A DNA stretch of 50,690 nucleotides from CAZUNB01 sp044227985 (GCA_044227985.1 JBGAVT010000005.1:1-50690), one strand, 5' to 3'. Shown: positions 34,320-42,738, counted from the first letter of the stretch. A program made the numbers and translations. Notes: generated by a model from the sequence alone, not told the origin.

Positions 34320-35405
34320 CTACGTAATATCGACGAAAGCTTCGACAATTTTATCAACCTGTTTAGTAGACATTTGGCTACTAAAACTAAAACGTAAGGT
34401 GGCATTTGCCTGTTTCTCTGATAAACCTACAGCTAAAAGCACGTGACTAGGCAGGTCATCACTGGCGGTACACGCCGAACCAGTCGCAACAATGATACCG
34501 TGAGCATCAAGTTCCAGTAATAGCCTCTCGCCATCATGGTCTGGGAATTGAAGCGATACTATATGTGGCGAAGTCTTAGTGTTTGCATTGTCTATGAAAG
34601 GGATCGACTTTTGGCGTAGTTGTTCCAGAAAATAATCACGTAGCTCAAATAACTTTTGGTTAGTTTGAACAGCTTTATTTTGAGTAATCTCAAGCGCTTT
34701 ACTAAATCCAACAATTGCCGGAACATTTTCAGTTGCTGGACGACGACCTTGCTCCTGCGAGCCGCCAAACCAAAGACTGCTGAATGGTGAACCATTACGA
34801 ACCGCCAAACAACCTGAACCCTTTGGTCCACCAATCTTTCCGCCATTAAGGCTAAGATAGTCGCAATGTCGCATGATTGATGCCAGAGGCTGGCACAGTA
34901 CAGCTTGTGAGGCATCTGTATGAAGATAGCAATCAACTGGTAATGCTTGTTTTATCCGACGTAAATTCTGAATCGTACCTAGCTCATGATTAACAGCTGC
35001 CACTGAAAAAGCCTTTAGTTGTTCATCACCAATTATTGGTTGTACTTTTTCATCAACAGGAAATTCAGTACCGCCGTGAGCTCGGCTAGGCTCAAGAATT
35101 GATGGATGTTCGATAGCCGCAACACCAAAATTACCAATCTGATAAAACGTGTTTATAACTAAATTGTTTGACTCAGTTGCTCCTGAAGTGAATATTATTT
35201 CATTTGATTTTACCTGTAAAATCTTAGCTACAGTGGCACGGCATGATTCGATAACCTCTCTGATTGATCTTGATTGTCTGCTCAAGCCACTCGGATTATA
35301 AAACTGATTTTGCCAATATGGCTGCATGGCTTTTAATACCTCTTCATAAACAGGTGAAGCAGCCGCGTAGTCCGCATATATTAGTTCGTCGCTAGGTTCA
35401 ATCAT
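34320..35405 (-). CDS. Cysteine desulfurase, IscS/NifS family
   Basis: A 361-residue PLP enzyme that moves sulfur from cysteine to a protein cysteine. IFTSGATESNN is the cofactor loop, AVNHELGT and LHTDASQA follow, and SLNGGKIGGPKGSG carries the PLP lysine; most relatives have His before that Lys, and here it is Gly. The catalytic cysteine is in GSACTASDD. It most likely supplies sulfur to MnmA encoded two genes downstream. No IscU or SufU scaffold is in the window. The symbol is left blank because the IscS and NifS groups cannot be told apart here. TACAGT lies 7 bases before the ATG. Confidence 0.9.
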   Translation of the reverse strand: MIEPSDELIYADYAAASPVYEEVLKAMQPYWQNQFYNPSGLSRQSRSIREVIESCRATVAKILQVKSNEIIFTSGATESNNLVINTFYQIGNFGVAAIEHPSILEPSRAHGGTEFPVDEKVQPIIGDEQLKAFSVAAVNHELGTIQNLRRIKQALPVDCYLHTDASQAVLCQPLASIMRHCDYLSLNGGKIGGPKGSGCLAVRNGSPFSSLWFGGSQEQGRRPATENVPAIVGFSKALEITQNKAVQTNQKLFELRDYFLEQLRQKSIPFIDNANTKTSPHIVSLQFPDHDGERLLLELDAHGIIVATGSACTASDDLPSHVLLAVGLSEKQANATLRFSFSSQMSTKQVDKIVEAFVDIT

Positions 35406-35412
35406 AGTTATA

Positions 35413-35418
35413 ACTGTA
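35413..35418 (-). promoter_or_regulatory. -10 box of the desulfurase gene
   Basis: TACAGT ends 7 bases before the ATG at 35405, in the 29-base gap after a small unknown gene. Confidence 0.4.
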
Positions 35419-35434
35419 TCTTAAATAGAAACAC

Positions 35435-35803
35435 TCAAGCAAAGTTTTTATACATTGCCTTCTCGACCTTAGTAACATAAAGCTCCATAGCATGAACAAC
35501 ATTTTGCATCTCTTGGAGAGTCATCGGAATAATTTTATTATTTTGAATCTTTTCTATCGTATCTTCATAGATTCGATATCGAGTATTTACGACGAGCGTT
35601 TCACCATCAGTTCCCGGGAACGTCTCATACCACACCCAAGTATTCTGGTTAAGGCAGAAAAAGGAGCGCGTATGATTTTTAGGGATTTTCCCAAATAACC
35701 GACCGCCGATCTCACTCTCACGTCGCAGTAGTGCCCTACGTTGATCTTTTTTAGAGGAAAGATTATGTTTTTTTTGCCGCCAAAGAACACTTGTTTGTCT
35801 CAT
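35435..35803 (-). CDS. Hypothetical small basic protein
   Basis: A 122-residue protein that I do not recognise. A strongly basic N-terminal third (KKHNLSSKKDQRRALLRRE) is followed by an alpha/beta part with aromatic residues (TWVWYETFPG, TRYRIYEDTIEKI) and a C-terminal helix (MQNVVHAMELYVTKVEKAMY). It has no membrane segment. The basic tail suggests contact with nucleic acid or membrane; this is an inference. The ATG overlaps the stop of the next small gene upstream by 4 bases (ATGA), so the two form a coupled pair. Confidence 0.65.
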   Translation of the reverse strand: MRQTSVLWRQKKHNLSSKKDQRRALLRRESEIGGRLFGKIPKNHTRSFFCLNQNTWVWYETFPGTDGETLVVNTRYRIYEDTIEKIQNNKIIPMTLQEMQNVVHAMELYVTKVEKAMYKNFA

Positions 35804-36018
35804 ACTGACACCATTTCTTTTTTGATAGGCGAAGTGAATTGATCGTCGTCTGTCCGTTTTGCACTCTTAATCATCTCAGATATAACAGGTTCGACTGCTG
35901 CTAGCCTCATTACTTCAAGCTTTCTTGCGATTACTAAAGCCTTCTGTGCTTTTTCATGCGCAAATGCTGCGATTTGCTGTTGGCTCGGTTGCGTTACCTG
36001 ATTTTCGTTCAAAACCAC
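35800..36018 (-). CDS. Hypothetical small helical protein
   Basis: A protein of about 72 residues that is probably almost all helix (QQQIAAFAHEKAQKALVIAR and onward). I do not recognise it. The start is uncertain: GTG at 36018 opens the frame, and a TTG two codons later would have a GAGG seven bases upstream. It is coupled to the following gene (35435-35803) by a 4-base overlap and follows tatD after 12 bases. Confidence 0.55.
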   Translation of the reverse strand: MVLNENQVTQPSQQQIAAFAHEKAQKALVIARKLEVMRLAAVEPVISEMIKSAKRTDDDQFTSPIKKEMVSV

Positions 36019-36030
36019 ACCTCGTGATCA

Positions 36031-36828
36031 TTAATAAAATATTCGTCGAATATTCTCTTGGCTACACCTACTCAAGTGCTCAACTGATTGATTGCGCTTT
36101 TGTGCAATCTGCTCAGCCACCAATCGAACATACGATGGTTTGTTTACTTTACCACGATGTGGTTTTGGCGTCAAGTATGGTGCATCAGTTTCAAAAACAA
36201 TCTGATCATCGTCTATATCTTTGAGCATCATTAATTGAGACTCATCTTTAGAGAAAGTTAAGATTCCGTTAACTCCAATTAGAAGTTTCCGTTTTTTTGC
36301 CGCCGATAATTGAATGGTATTGGCCGTGAAGCTATGTAGAACTCCTCGTATTTTTGGAAAATCACTAAGTATAGCCCAAAAATCTTCGAACACTTGGTCT
36401 GGATGATCTCGATTACCGCGCACATGAAACGAGCATGGCAGTCTATATCTTTCAGCTAGCTCAAGCTGAGCTAGCAAAACTGCTTGTTGTTTTTTTATTT
36501 CACTAAAACCGTAAAAATAATCTAGCCCAATTTCACCAACTGCAACAATCTTTTTATGGTTCTGAATTATTAACCTAGCGAGCAGACCAGCTGATGTATC
36601 ATCAAAATGCTTAGCTTCATGTGGGTGTATACCCACTATTGCGAAGATATGCTCATGGAGATTGGCAAACTCCACAGCCTCAACACTATTCGCAATAGTC
36701 GTACCAACCATAAAGATATCGCTTATGCCATTTTTGTGCGCCTCTTCTACTAAACCACTAGCATCCAAGTTATATTCCTTAGCGTGGACATGACAATGAC
36801 TGTCGGTCAGTGGACACAGCTTAGCCAT
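36031..36828 (-). CDS. tatD: TatD-family metal-dependent deoxyribonuclease
   Basis: A 265-residue TIM-barrel hydrolase. The metal ligands are visible in order: TDSHCHVH (H-x-H), VGEIGLDYFY (Glu), CSFHVRG (His), GVLHSFTA (His) and FETDAPYLTP (Asp). VGIHPHEAK is also typical. TatD proteins are 3'-5' DNA/RNA exonucleases linked to repair and DNA turnover. The ATG at 36828 overlaps the metG stop by 8 bases (ATGGCTAA); the longer frame lies inside metG. The metG-tatD order is common in bacteria. Confidence 0.93.
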   Translation of the reverse strand: MAKLCPLTDSHCHVHAKEYNLDASGLVEEAHKNGISDIFMVGTTIANSVEAVEFANLHEHIFAIVGIHPHEAKHFDDTSAGLLARLIIQNHKKIVAVGEIGLDYFYGFSEIKKQQAVLLAQLELAERYRLPCSFHVRGNRDHPDQVFEDFWAILSDFPKIRGVLHSFTANTIQLSAAKKRKLLIGVNGILTFSKDESQLMMLKDIDDDQIVFETDAPYLTPKPHRGKVNKPSYVRLVAEQIAQKRNQSVEHLSRCSQENIRRIFY

Positions 36829-38341
36829 TTCGTTTTGGCGAAGTATAATAGTACTGCTTTGGAAATAGACTGACGTTAGTGTCGGCTTGGACCACTCCAT
36901 CAACAAACATATTAATGATTTGCTCGGCAGTTTGTGGCATAAATGGCATCAGCAAATGACCAATCTGATCAATCGATGAGACAATATAGGATAGAACTTC
37001 TTGGAGATGGCTCTTGTCGGTTTTCTTAGCAATCTGCCATGGTTTTTGATCCTCAATATATATATTAATGCCATGAACCATTCCCCAAACAACATCAAGT
37101 GCTTTGTCAAATTCAAAATTATTCATAGCTTGATGATACATAGCGGCATCATGTTCAGCCTCAGAAATTTCACCGATCACACCCTCCTGATAGCGCAGGA
37201 TCATACTAGCAGTTCGCTGAACTAAGTTACCAAGGCTGTCGGCTAACTCACTATTATAAGCTGTTTCAAATTTCTTCCAACTAAAATCACCATCTTGACC
37301 ACTAGGTATGTGGCGCATGAAATAATATCGAAATGCGTCTGTTCCATATTTTTCGACAATCTCAAATGGGTCAATAACATTACCGAGGGTTTTACTCATC
37401 TTCTTACCATCACTGCTGACGTGACCGTGCACTACAAGATTCTTTGGTAGAGGTTGGTTGATACCAATGAGCATTGCAGGCCAGATAGCAGCGTGATGTC
37501 GTAAGATATCTTTGCCGATAACCTGTACATCTGCTGGCCAATATTTAGCAAAGTCAGGGCCATCTGGATAACCAAGTACCGAAATATAATTAATCAAAGC
37601 ATCAAACCAGACGTACATAACATGTGTTGGATCATCGGGTACTTCGATACCCCACGGAAGTTTTGTTTTCGGACGGCTGACACTTATATCATCAAGTCCA
37701 CTATCCAGAACTTGTAAGATTTCGTTCTTTCGAGATACCGGTGTGACTTTATATGTATCAGATTCGATTGCATCATGAATCGCCTGAGTATAATTACTGA
37801 GTCTAAAAAAGTAATTTTCTTCTTGAGTCTCTTCGAACGGTTGGTTGTGCAAAGGGCATACACCATTATTTTTCTTAACCTCAATCTCGGGATAAAATGT
37901 CTCACAACCAACACAATACCAGCCATGATAATCTTTTTTATAAATATCACGATTTGCAGCTAGCTGCCGCCAAACATACTGAGCCGAACGTTTATGTTCA
38001 GGACTCGAAGTTGCTATGAAGCGATCATAGCTAATGTTGAGCAGTTGATGAATTTTTATAAAATCAGCAGTTATTTCATCGACGAAAGTTTGTGTATCCT
38101 TACCAAGCTCAAGAGCTGTTTTATAGTTCTTTAAACCGTGTTGATCTGCTCCATGCTCCTGCAGAACATCCTCACCTTTGATACGATGATACCGTGAGAT
38201 TGTATCAGCGATGATAAAATCAATTGCATTTCCAATATGCCCGTGTCCATTTACATAGGGGATGGCGGTGGCTACATAGTAGGTAGGCTTTGGCTCTGGG
38301 CTTTGATTTTCTTGGTTGACTGTTTTGTTTTGTTCATCCAT
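36821..38341 (-). CDS. metG: Methionyl-tRNA synthetase, short form
   Basis: A 506-residue class I synthetase. GHGHIGNA is the HIGH motif, GKKMSKTLGN the KMSKS motif, and GWYCVGCETFY with VCPLHNQ the zinc knuckle. ADQHG replaces the usual DEHG. The anticodon-binding helical domain is present, but there is no C-terminal dimerisation/tRNA-binding domain, as in several other bacterial groups. The start was set at the ATG at 38341, because a TATACT (38353-38358) lies between it and the longer frame's ATG at 38362. It is coupled to tatD by an 8-base overlap. Confidence 0.93.
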   Translation of the reverse strand: MDEQNKTVNQENQSPEPKPTYYVATAIPYVNGHGHIGNAIDFIIADTISRYHRIKGEDVLQEHGADQHGLKNYKTALELGKDTQTFVDEITADFIKIHQLLNISYDRFIATSSPEHKRSAQYVWRQLAANRDIYKKDYHGWYCVGCETFYPEIEVKKNNGVCPLHNQPFEETQEENYFFRLSNYTQAIHDAIESDTYKVTPVSRKNEILQVLDSGLDDISVSRPKTKLPWGIEVPDDPTHVMYVWFDALINYISVLGYPDGPDFAKYWPADVQVIGKDILRHHAAIWPAMLIGINQPLPKNLVVHGHVSSDGKKMSKTLGNVIDPFEIVEKYGTDAFRYYFMRHIPSGQDGDFSWKKFETAYNSELADSLGNLVQRTASMILRYQEGVIGEISEAEHDAAMYHQAMNNFEFDKALDVVWGMVHGINIYIEDQKPWQIAKKTDKSHLQEVLSYIVSSIDQIGHLLMPFMPQTAEQIINMFVDGVVQADTNVSLFPKQYYYTSPKRNG

Positions 38342-38408
38342 ATAATATAACCAGTATAACAAATCAATGATTCGATTGCTCTAACGTTAACTCCAAATTG
38401 TGATTTGG

Positions 38409-40244
38409 TTATTTCTTTTTCTTAACTGGAATCGTTATCTTTGTGCCTTTAACATCGAGCAAGTCGCTATCTTCAACTCGTTCAATATTTCTATCTTTTG
38501 GATACAATCGGATATCATCGTGATTCGCACGCTTGCGAAGAGCCAATAAAAGCCAGGCAAGAACAACTACAAAGGCGAAAGTTACAATCATAGTCCAATA
38601 GACTACCGACGTTTTTGATTCGACAAAAACTTCTGAAAATTCACCATCAATACCGACGCCTAATGTAGTCTTGCTAGCATCGAAGGCATCACCGCCAAGA
38701 CTTAATTGGTAGCTGTGGAACCGTTGAAGCGGCGCTAGCGATCCTAGCTGGCGAAAACCAGATGAGGTTTCGAGCACCATTGCATCGACCACTTGACCGC
38801 TTGGCATATTGACCTTGCTGTACAGAATCGAGATACCCGGCAAAATCATGTATTTTTTTGAACTAAAATTATCTTTCTCAAACTTCGATGATTCAAGTTT
38901 TAAAGATTTGTATTCGATATCCCATTCAGCAGAATTATCAAAAATTGGCTCAACATCATTAGCACCCCATATTATGTTTGCAACATGGTCGAATAGAACA
39001 ACACCAAATGGAACTTCACCAGCTTTCATAAGCCCCGGATCGAAGGCTAGCCAACCATCATCGGGTGGGATAAATGCTTCAACCCATGCATGGGGAGATT
39101 TTTTCCCCATTGGGTCAACCTTCCAACCTGCTACCACTCGAGCTGGGATTCCTGCCTCTCGAAGTGCTGCGACTGTTTGATCGGCGTAATCAATACTTGT
39201 TGATGGCTTTTGTTTAGCACGTTCTTTTCTGGCTGAGAAATCTGCTTCGGGATTATATGCCTCTCCATCAGCAACTATGTTACTCGTAATTTTTTCAACT
39301 GCATTAACGACAGATCCTTTTCGTAGTTCTTCGCCGCTTAAACCAAGTTTTTTAAGTTGACCTTCACGCCAGATATCAGTGTTCTTTGTATAATCAGCCA
39401 CTATTTCTGAAGGTAATTGAGAGATTTGACCTTCAGATTCAGGATCAACAAATCCTTGTGTAATGTCTAGATCAACTTGTGTTTTTGTTGAAAAGTCTTG
39501 TTTTGGGAATAATCGATGAATCGCTTGAATATTACCATCTTTATCGATACGCATAGAGTTGGTATTAGGATCTATGCTCTTTACAAAAGATGCCTGCATG
39601 CTTGTATCGAGAGGTAGGATAGTTGTAATATTTTTCCACCAAAAAGAATCATTTTCGAGCCTTGATTCGAGTTTAAGAGTTGCCTGAACAGCCGACCCTT
39701 TCAGTAAAATAATTGGTTCTAGCTTATCGCTAGCCTGTTTGTAATTAAAAAACTGCCTATCGCCTTCGTAATCAGTTTCCGTTGGCTTTGAACCAATTGG
39801 ATTCATAATTTCATCGCCGGCAAGTAATATTTTTGTATCAACATTGCCGGAAAACGAAACAGGCGCTGCTACTACGATCTGTACTACTTCTTTAGTAAAT
39901 TCACGCCAGATGCCTTCTGATTGATATTCAATTACAATTTTTTCCTGTCCAGCAGTCGGCACTATTAACTGTCCATCCTTTTGCTCGGTATTAACTACAG
40001 GTGTTGTTCCAATCTCACCTTGAACTAAACCTAAAACTGGAAGACTAATGGTTTTTTCTGTTGTAATCCCAGTAATTGTTTGTGTGACTGTACTAGTTTT
40101 TTTGTCAATATCAATCGTCTGATTTAAATTTAGCGCAGGCTGAGACTGATTATTCTGTTTTCTTGATGCTTGAGCCTGTGTAGTAGACGGGAACAAAGCT
40201 AGTAATCCAACTGCTAAAAATAATAGACATAAGAATTTTTTCAT
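38409..40244 (-). CDS. Exported transglutaminase-like protein with Cys-to-Ser change
   Basis: A 611-residue protein with a signal peptide (about 1-26, LFPSTTQAQA), a long beta-rich region, a transglutaminase-like core (about 310-410), another beta-rich region, one C-terminal membrane segment (about 550-569) and a short basic cytoplasmic tail. The core has GIPARVVAGW, His385 in SPHAWVEAF and Asp402 in AFDPG. The position that is normally the catalytic cysteine, two residues before IDYAD's Asp, is Ser350 (codon AGT). It is therefore probably not a classical cysteine transglutaminase or protease. It may bind cell-wall or surface protein. TATCAT lies 7 bases before the ATG. Confidence 0.82.
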   Translation of the reverse strand: MKKFLCLLFLAVGLLALFPSTTQAQASRKQNNQSQPALNLNQTIDIDKKTSTVTQTITGITTEKTISLPVLGLVQGEIGTTPVVNTEQKDGQLIVPTAGQEKIVIEYQSEGIWREFTKEVVQIVVAAPVSFSGNVDTKILLAGDEIMNPIGSKPTETDYEGDRQFFNYKQASDKLEPIILLKGSAVQATLKLESRLENDSFWWKNITTILPLDTSMQASFVKSIDPNTNSMRIDKDGNIQAIHRLFPKQDFSTKTQVDLDITQGFVDPESEGQISQLPSEIVADYTKNTDIWREGQLKKLGLSGEELRKGSVVNAVEKITSNIVADGEAYNPEADFSARKERAKQKPSTSIDYADQTVAALREAGIPARVVAGWKVDPMGKKSPHAWVEAFIPPDDGWLAFDPGLMKAGEVPFGVVLFDHVANIIWGANDVEPIFDNSAEWDIEYKSLKLESSKFEKDNFSSKKYMILPGISILYSKVNMPSGQVVDAMVLETSSGFRQLGSLAPLQRFHSYQLSLGGDAFDASKTTLGVGIDGEFSEVFVESKTSVVYWTMIVTFAFVVVLAWLLLALRKRANHDDIRLYPKDRNIERVEDSDLLDVKGTKITIPVKKKK

Positions 40245-40249
40245 TCTTT

Positions 40250-40993
40250 TTATGATAGCAAAGCTATCGCCATGTTGCGACCTGTTTTTCCGTTATCGGC
40301 GCGGTAACTATAAAATTCATCCGATTCGTAACTACAAATATCAAGTGATTCAACCGTCGTAATTCCAGCATAACTAAGTTGTTTTCGGTTTATAGCTGCC
40401 AGATCAGCATGGTATGTTTCGCTGCCAATAGTATCTAGTCCGCTTGTAGCTCGGAGCAATCGCGCAGCATTACCACGAACCTCAAAATGGTTCTGGCAGA
40501 TGCAAGGACCAAGCACAGCTACTGCATTTTCTGATTTAAACCCGATAGAAACCATTTTTTCGACTGATTTATTAGTGATTCCCTTAACGCTTCCACGCCA
40601 ACCGGCATGAATAACTGATAGAACCTCCCCATCGCTGATAATAATTGGTAAACAATCTGCTACAGACAGAGCAATCGCCACATTCTTCTGTTTCGTCACA
40701 AGTCCGTCAACACCTTCGATTGTATCTGGTGAATCATTGGCAACCACTGAGATATCAGCACTATGTACTAAAGGTGCGAATCGGACTTTATCAACCCCAA
40801 AAATAGAAAGTATTTTTTGTCGATTTGATGCTACATTTGAGTCTAAATCATCAATATCGAATTTAACATTTAAACTATCAAAAGGAGCAGGGCTAGCTCC
40901 GCCGATGCTAGTAAAAAACCCATGTTTCACTCCAAGCTGGGATAACGATTCGCTCTCATACCATTTTAATCCATTTTTTTGCTTGGCAATCAT
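40250..40993 (-). CDS. pgeF: Peptidoglycan editing factor PgeF (YfiH/laccase-domain)
   Basis: A 247-residue protein of the Cu-oxidase_4/YfiH family. The conserved metal-site motifs are present: LVHSADIS, VADCLPIII, HAGWRGSVKG and GPCICQNHFEV. Some members hydrolyse wrong UDP-MurNAc-dipeptides, which avoids wall errors; others are purine nucleoside phosphorylases or polyphenol oxidases, so the substrate here is not fixed. The location among wall-related genes favours the editing role. TACCAT lies 7 bases before the ATG. It lies between rsmA and the transglutaminase-like gene. Confidence 0.87.
   Translation of the reverse strand: MIAKQKNGLKWYESESLSQLGVKHGFFTSIGGASPAPFDSLNVKFDIDDLDSNVASNRQKILSIFGVDKVRFAPLVHSADISVVANDSPDTIEGVDGLVTKQKNVAIALSVADCLPIIISDGEVLSVIHAGWRGSVKGITNKSVEKMVSIGFKSENAVAVLGPCICQNHFEVRGNAARLLRATSGLDTIGSETYHADLAAINRKQLSYAGITTVESLDICSYESDEFYSYRADNGKTGRNMAIALLS
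40252..40257 (-). promoter_or_regulatory. -10 box of the transglutaminase-like gene
   Basis: TATCAT ends 7 bases before the ATG at 40244. It overlaps the end of pgeF, whose stop is at 40250. Confidence 0.4.
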
Positions 40994-41000
40994 CGCTTCT

Positions 41001-41006
41001 ATGGTA
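41001..41006 (-). promoter_or_regulatory. -10 box of pgeF
   Basis: TACCAT ends 7 bases before the ATG at 40993. A TATAGT further upstream (14 bases before the ATG) is an alternative. Confidence 0.4.
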
Positions 41007-41021
41007 CACTATATTTCGCAT

Positions 41022-41058
41022 GGGGCTTGAGATGGGTTCGCCCGTCTCAGCTCCACCA
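41022..41058 (+). other. tmRNA/tRNA-like acceptor hairpin with encoded CCA
   Basis: On the plus strand GGGGCT (41022-41027) can pair with AGCTCC (41049-41054, one G-U), followed by A and CCA. This acceptor stem matches the ends of E. coli tmRNA. Between the arms is an 8-bp stem (41029-41036 with 41041-41048, one G-U) with a TTCG loop. The element is only 37 bases, has no D-arm, anticodon or tag region, and lies between rsmA and pgeF. A TATATT ends 6 bases before the first G. It could be a minihelix RNA, a relic of an integration into tmRNA, or a coincidental hairpin. Confidence 0.4.
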
Positions 41059-41062
41059 GAAA

Positions 41063-41839
41063 TTATTTATTTTCGATTATTATTTTATACAATTCATACC
41101 ACTGCGCAAGGCTAAGCTCCTGCGCTCTTGCGTTTTCGTCAATATCTGTCAGCTCAAGTATCTGATCAATCTGTTGTTTTGGTATCTGCAAACCACCGCT
41201 CAAACTAGATCGAAGCTTTTTACGACGTGCTGAAAAACCAGCTCGTACAACTTGAAAGAATTGTTTTGTATCAACTCGTTGGAACCGAGGTTTCTCAAGA
41301 CGATTCAAAACAATAATTTGGCTATCAACTTTAGGAATGGGGTCGAAATGATCGGCGGGCACAACCTGCTTTAGCTCTGTGTCCGTGTAAAATTGGGCGC
41401 TGACACTTAGCATGCTCATAGCACCCGGTTTAGCTGCAATTCGCTCGGCAACCTCTTTTTGCATCAACAGAACCATCATCGATGGTGGATTTAGTGACTC
41501 CAGTAGCGTTCGAATTAGATGCGACGTCAAATAATACGGAATATTTGCGACAACCTTATAATTTTTTGGTAGTATTGTCGTGTCAAATTTTAAAATATCT
41601 TCATAAATAATTTCAAGATTGTTGGCACGGACTCGTTTCGGTAAAAGTCGGACCAGGTCTTCGTCGAGTTCAACCGCTATAACCCTAGAAGCTCTGTTGC
41701 AAAGTGGTTTTGTTAAAACACCTTCACCAGGTCCAACTTCAAGAACGACATCGTTCTTTGAAAGATTTCCAGCATCAACAACAGCCTGCAAACTGTTACG
41801 ATTAATTAACCAGTGTTGTCCAAGTGATTTCTTAGCCAC
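41063..41839 (-). CDS. rsmA: 16S rRNA dimethyladenosine transferase RsmA (KsgA)
   Basis: A 258-residue Rossmann methyltransferase that dimethylates A1518 and A1519 of 16S rRNA. It shows KKSLGQHWL at the start, VLEVGPGEGVLT (SAM loop), AVELDED, the catalytic NIPYYLTSHL, and a C-terminal helical domain with VRAGFSARRKKLRSSL. The start was set at the GTG at 41839, which overlaps the Nudix stop by 8 bases (GTGGCTAA); this matches the ATGGCTAA overlap of metG and tatD. A TTG at 41845 would also be possible. Confidence 0.93.
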   Translation of the reverse strand: MAKKSLGQHWLINRNSLQAVVDAGNLSKNDVVLEVGPGEGVLTKPLCNRASRVIAVELDEDLVRLLPKRVRANNLEIIYEDILKFDTTILPKNYKVVANIPYYLTSHLIRTLLESLNPPSMMVLLMQKEVAERIAAKPGAMSMLSVSAQFYTDTELKQVVPADHFDPIPKVDSQIIVLNRLEKPRFQRVDTKQFFQVVRAGFSARRKKLRSSLSGGLQIPKQQIDQILELTDIDENARAQELSLAQWYELYKIIIENK

Positions 41840-42287
41840 GATCAAATACTTCTAAAGCTTTTTTAACAATTGTGCCCTCTTGTTTCGGCATCCGAGCAAG
41901 CAATTTGATCGCTTTATCACACGGCACGAATTTGCGCGAATCATGCTCCTCGTCAAGAATGCCACTATCACGTATTGGACGTGCTAGAAAATAATGAACG
42001 GTTTTTCGGCAATGCGTGCCATCAGGGTTAGTAAACTCATTGCAAATTGCATCAAGATAGAAATAGGCTTCAACTCTCCATCCACTCTCTTCCTCGGTTT
42101 CACGTTCTGCAGTTTGTACGAGTGTTTCGCTGGGCTCGAGCGTCCCTTTTGGTAGATGAAACCCACCTGGACTGCCATCCGGCTCAGTTTCACGAACGAG
42201 CAATAGCACTTCTCTTTGCTGATTAATCACAACACAACCAGCGCTAATATGAGCTGGCCATTCAAATCGTGAACGATAATTAATCAT
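41832..42287 (-). CDS. Nudix hydrolase
   Basis: A 151-residue protein with a complete Nudix box: GTLEPSE, seven residues, then RETEEESGW, the GX5EX7REUXEEXGU pattern. It probably hydrolyses a nucleoside diphosphate linked to another moiety; MutT-like, ADP-ribose and Ap4A substrates all remain possible. LPKGTLEPSETL resembles the diadenosine-polyphosphate group slightly more. The ATG overlaps the stop of the PPC-domain gene by 4 bases (ATGA), and rsmA overlaps its end, so these three genes form one coupled unit. Confidence 0.87.
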   Translation of the reverse strand: MINYRSRFEWPAHISAGCVVINQQREVLLLVRETEPDGSPGGFHLPKGTLEPSETLVQTAERETEEESGWRVEAYFYLDAICNEFTNPDGTHCRKTVHYFLARPIRDSGILDEEHDSRKFVPCDKAIKLLARMPKQEGTIVKKALEVFDRG

Positions 42288-42700
42288 ACGTCGAGTAGCG
42301 GCAGACCAGCTTCGGCGTCTGGGGTGCGTATTAATTCGTCACTTAAAATAATCCTAACCTCAACAGTAGCTCCAACAATAATATTTTTAACATGTCCGCC
42401 GTAGGCTTTATTTTGCATATTTGTGATAACTGCATGCATGTGAATAATTGGCTGCGTCTCAAACCAAGCAATATTCCCTTGAAGGCTAACCAGTTCAACC
42501 GCATTCTTGACGGCTCGAAAGATATATTTTTTTCGTTTAAGATTGTAGTAACCTACTGTGGCTTTTTGGACACCGCCAATCCCTTGAATAAATGCACCAC
42601 GAATTTCTTTGTCAACAATAAACTGCTCAAGTTGATCATTAACATTCTCACCAGTCTCTAAACGCAACAGGTAACCATCTTTAATTTCTTTATACTTCAT
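42284..42700 (-). CDS. PPC/DUF296-domain protein
   Basis: A 138-residue protein that is a single PPC domain (plants and prokaryotes conserved, DUF296): LRLETGENVNDQLEQF at the start, GAFIQGIGGVQKATVGYY, then IIHMHAVI and GGHV, which hold the metal-binding histidines of the family. Bacterial members are trimeric and of unclear function; in plants the domain accompanies AT-hooks. It heads a coupled unit with the Nudix gene and rsmA. TATACT lies 8 bases before the ATG. Confidence 0.85.
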   Translation of the reverse strand: MKYKEIKDGYLLRLETGENVNDQLEQFIVDKEIRGAFIQGIGGVQKATVGYYNLKRKKYIFRAVKNAVELVSLQGNIAWFETQPIIHMHAVITNMQNKAYGGHVKNIIVGATVEVRIILSDELIRTPDAEAGLPLLDV

Positions 42701-42708
42701 ATAGGTTT

Positions 42709-42714
42709 AGTATA
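42709..42714 (-). promoter_or_regulatory. -10 box of the PPC-Nudix-rsmA unit
   Basis: TATACT ends 8 bases before the ATG at 42700, in the 38-base gap after the Rpf-like gene. Confidence 0.5.
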
Positions 42715-42738
42715 GCCTTAATATCCTAAAATGTATTT

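Noticed and set aside
38393..38408. A 6-bp hairpin directly after the stop of the transglutaminase-like gene, considered as a terminator
   Set aside because: The stem is AT-rich and no T-run follows on the strand of that gene; too weak to call.
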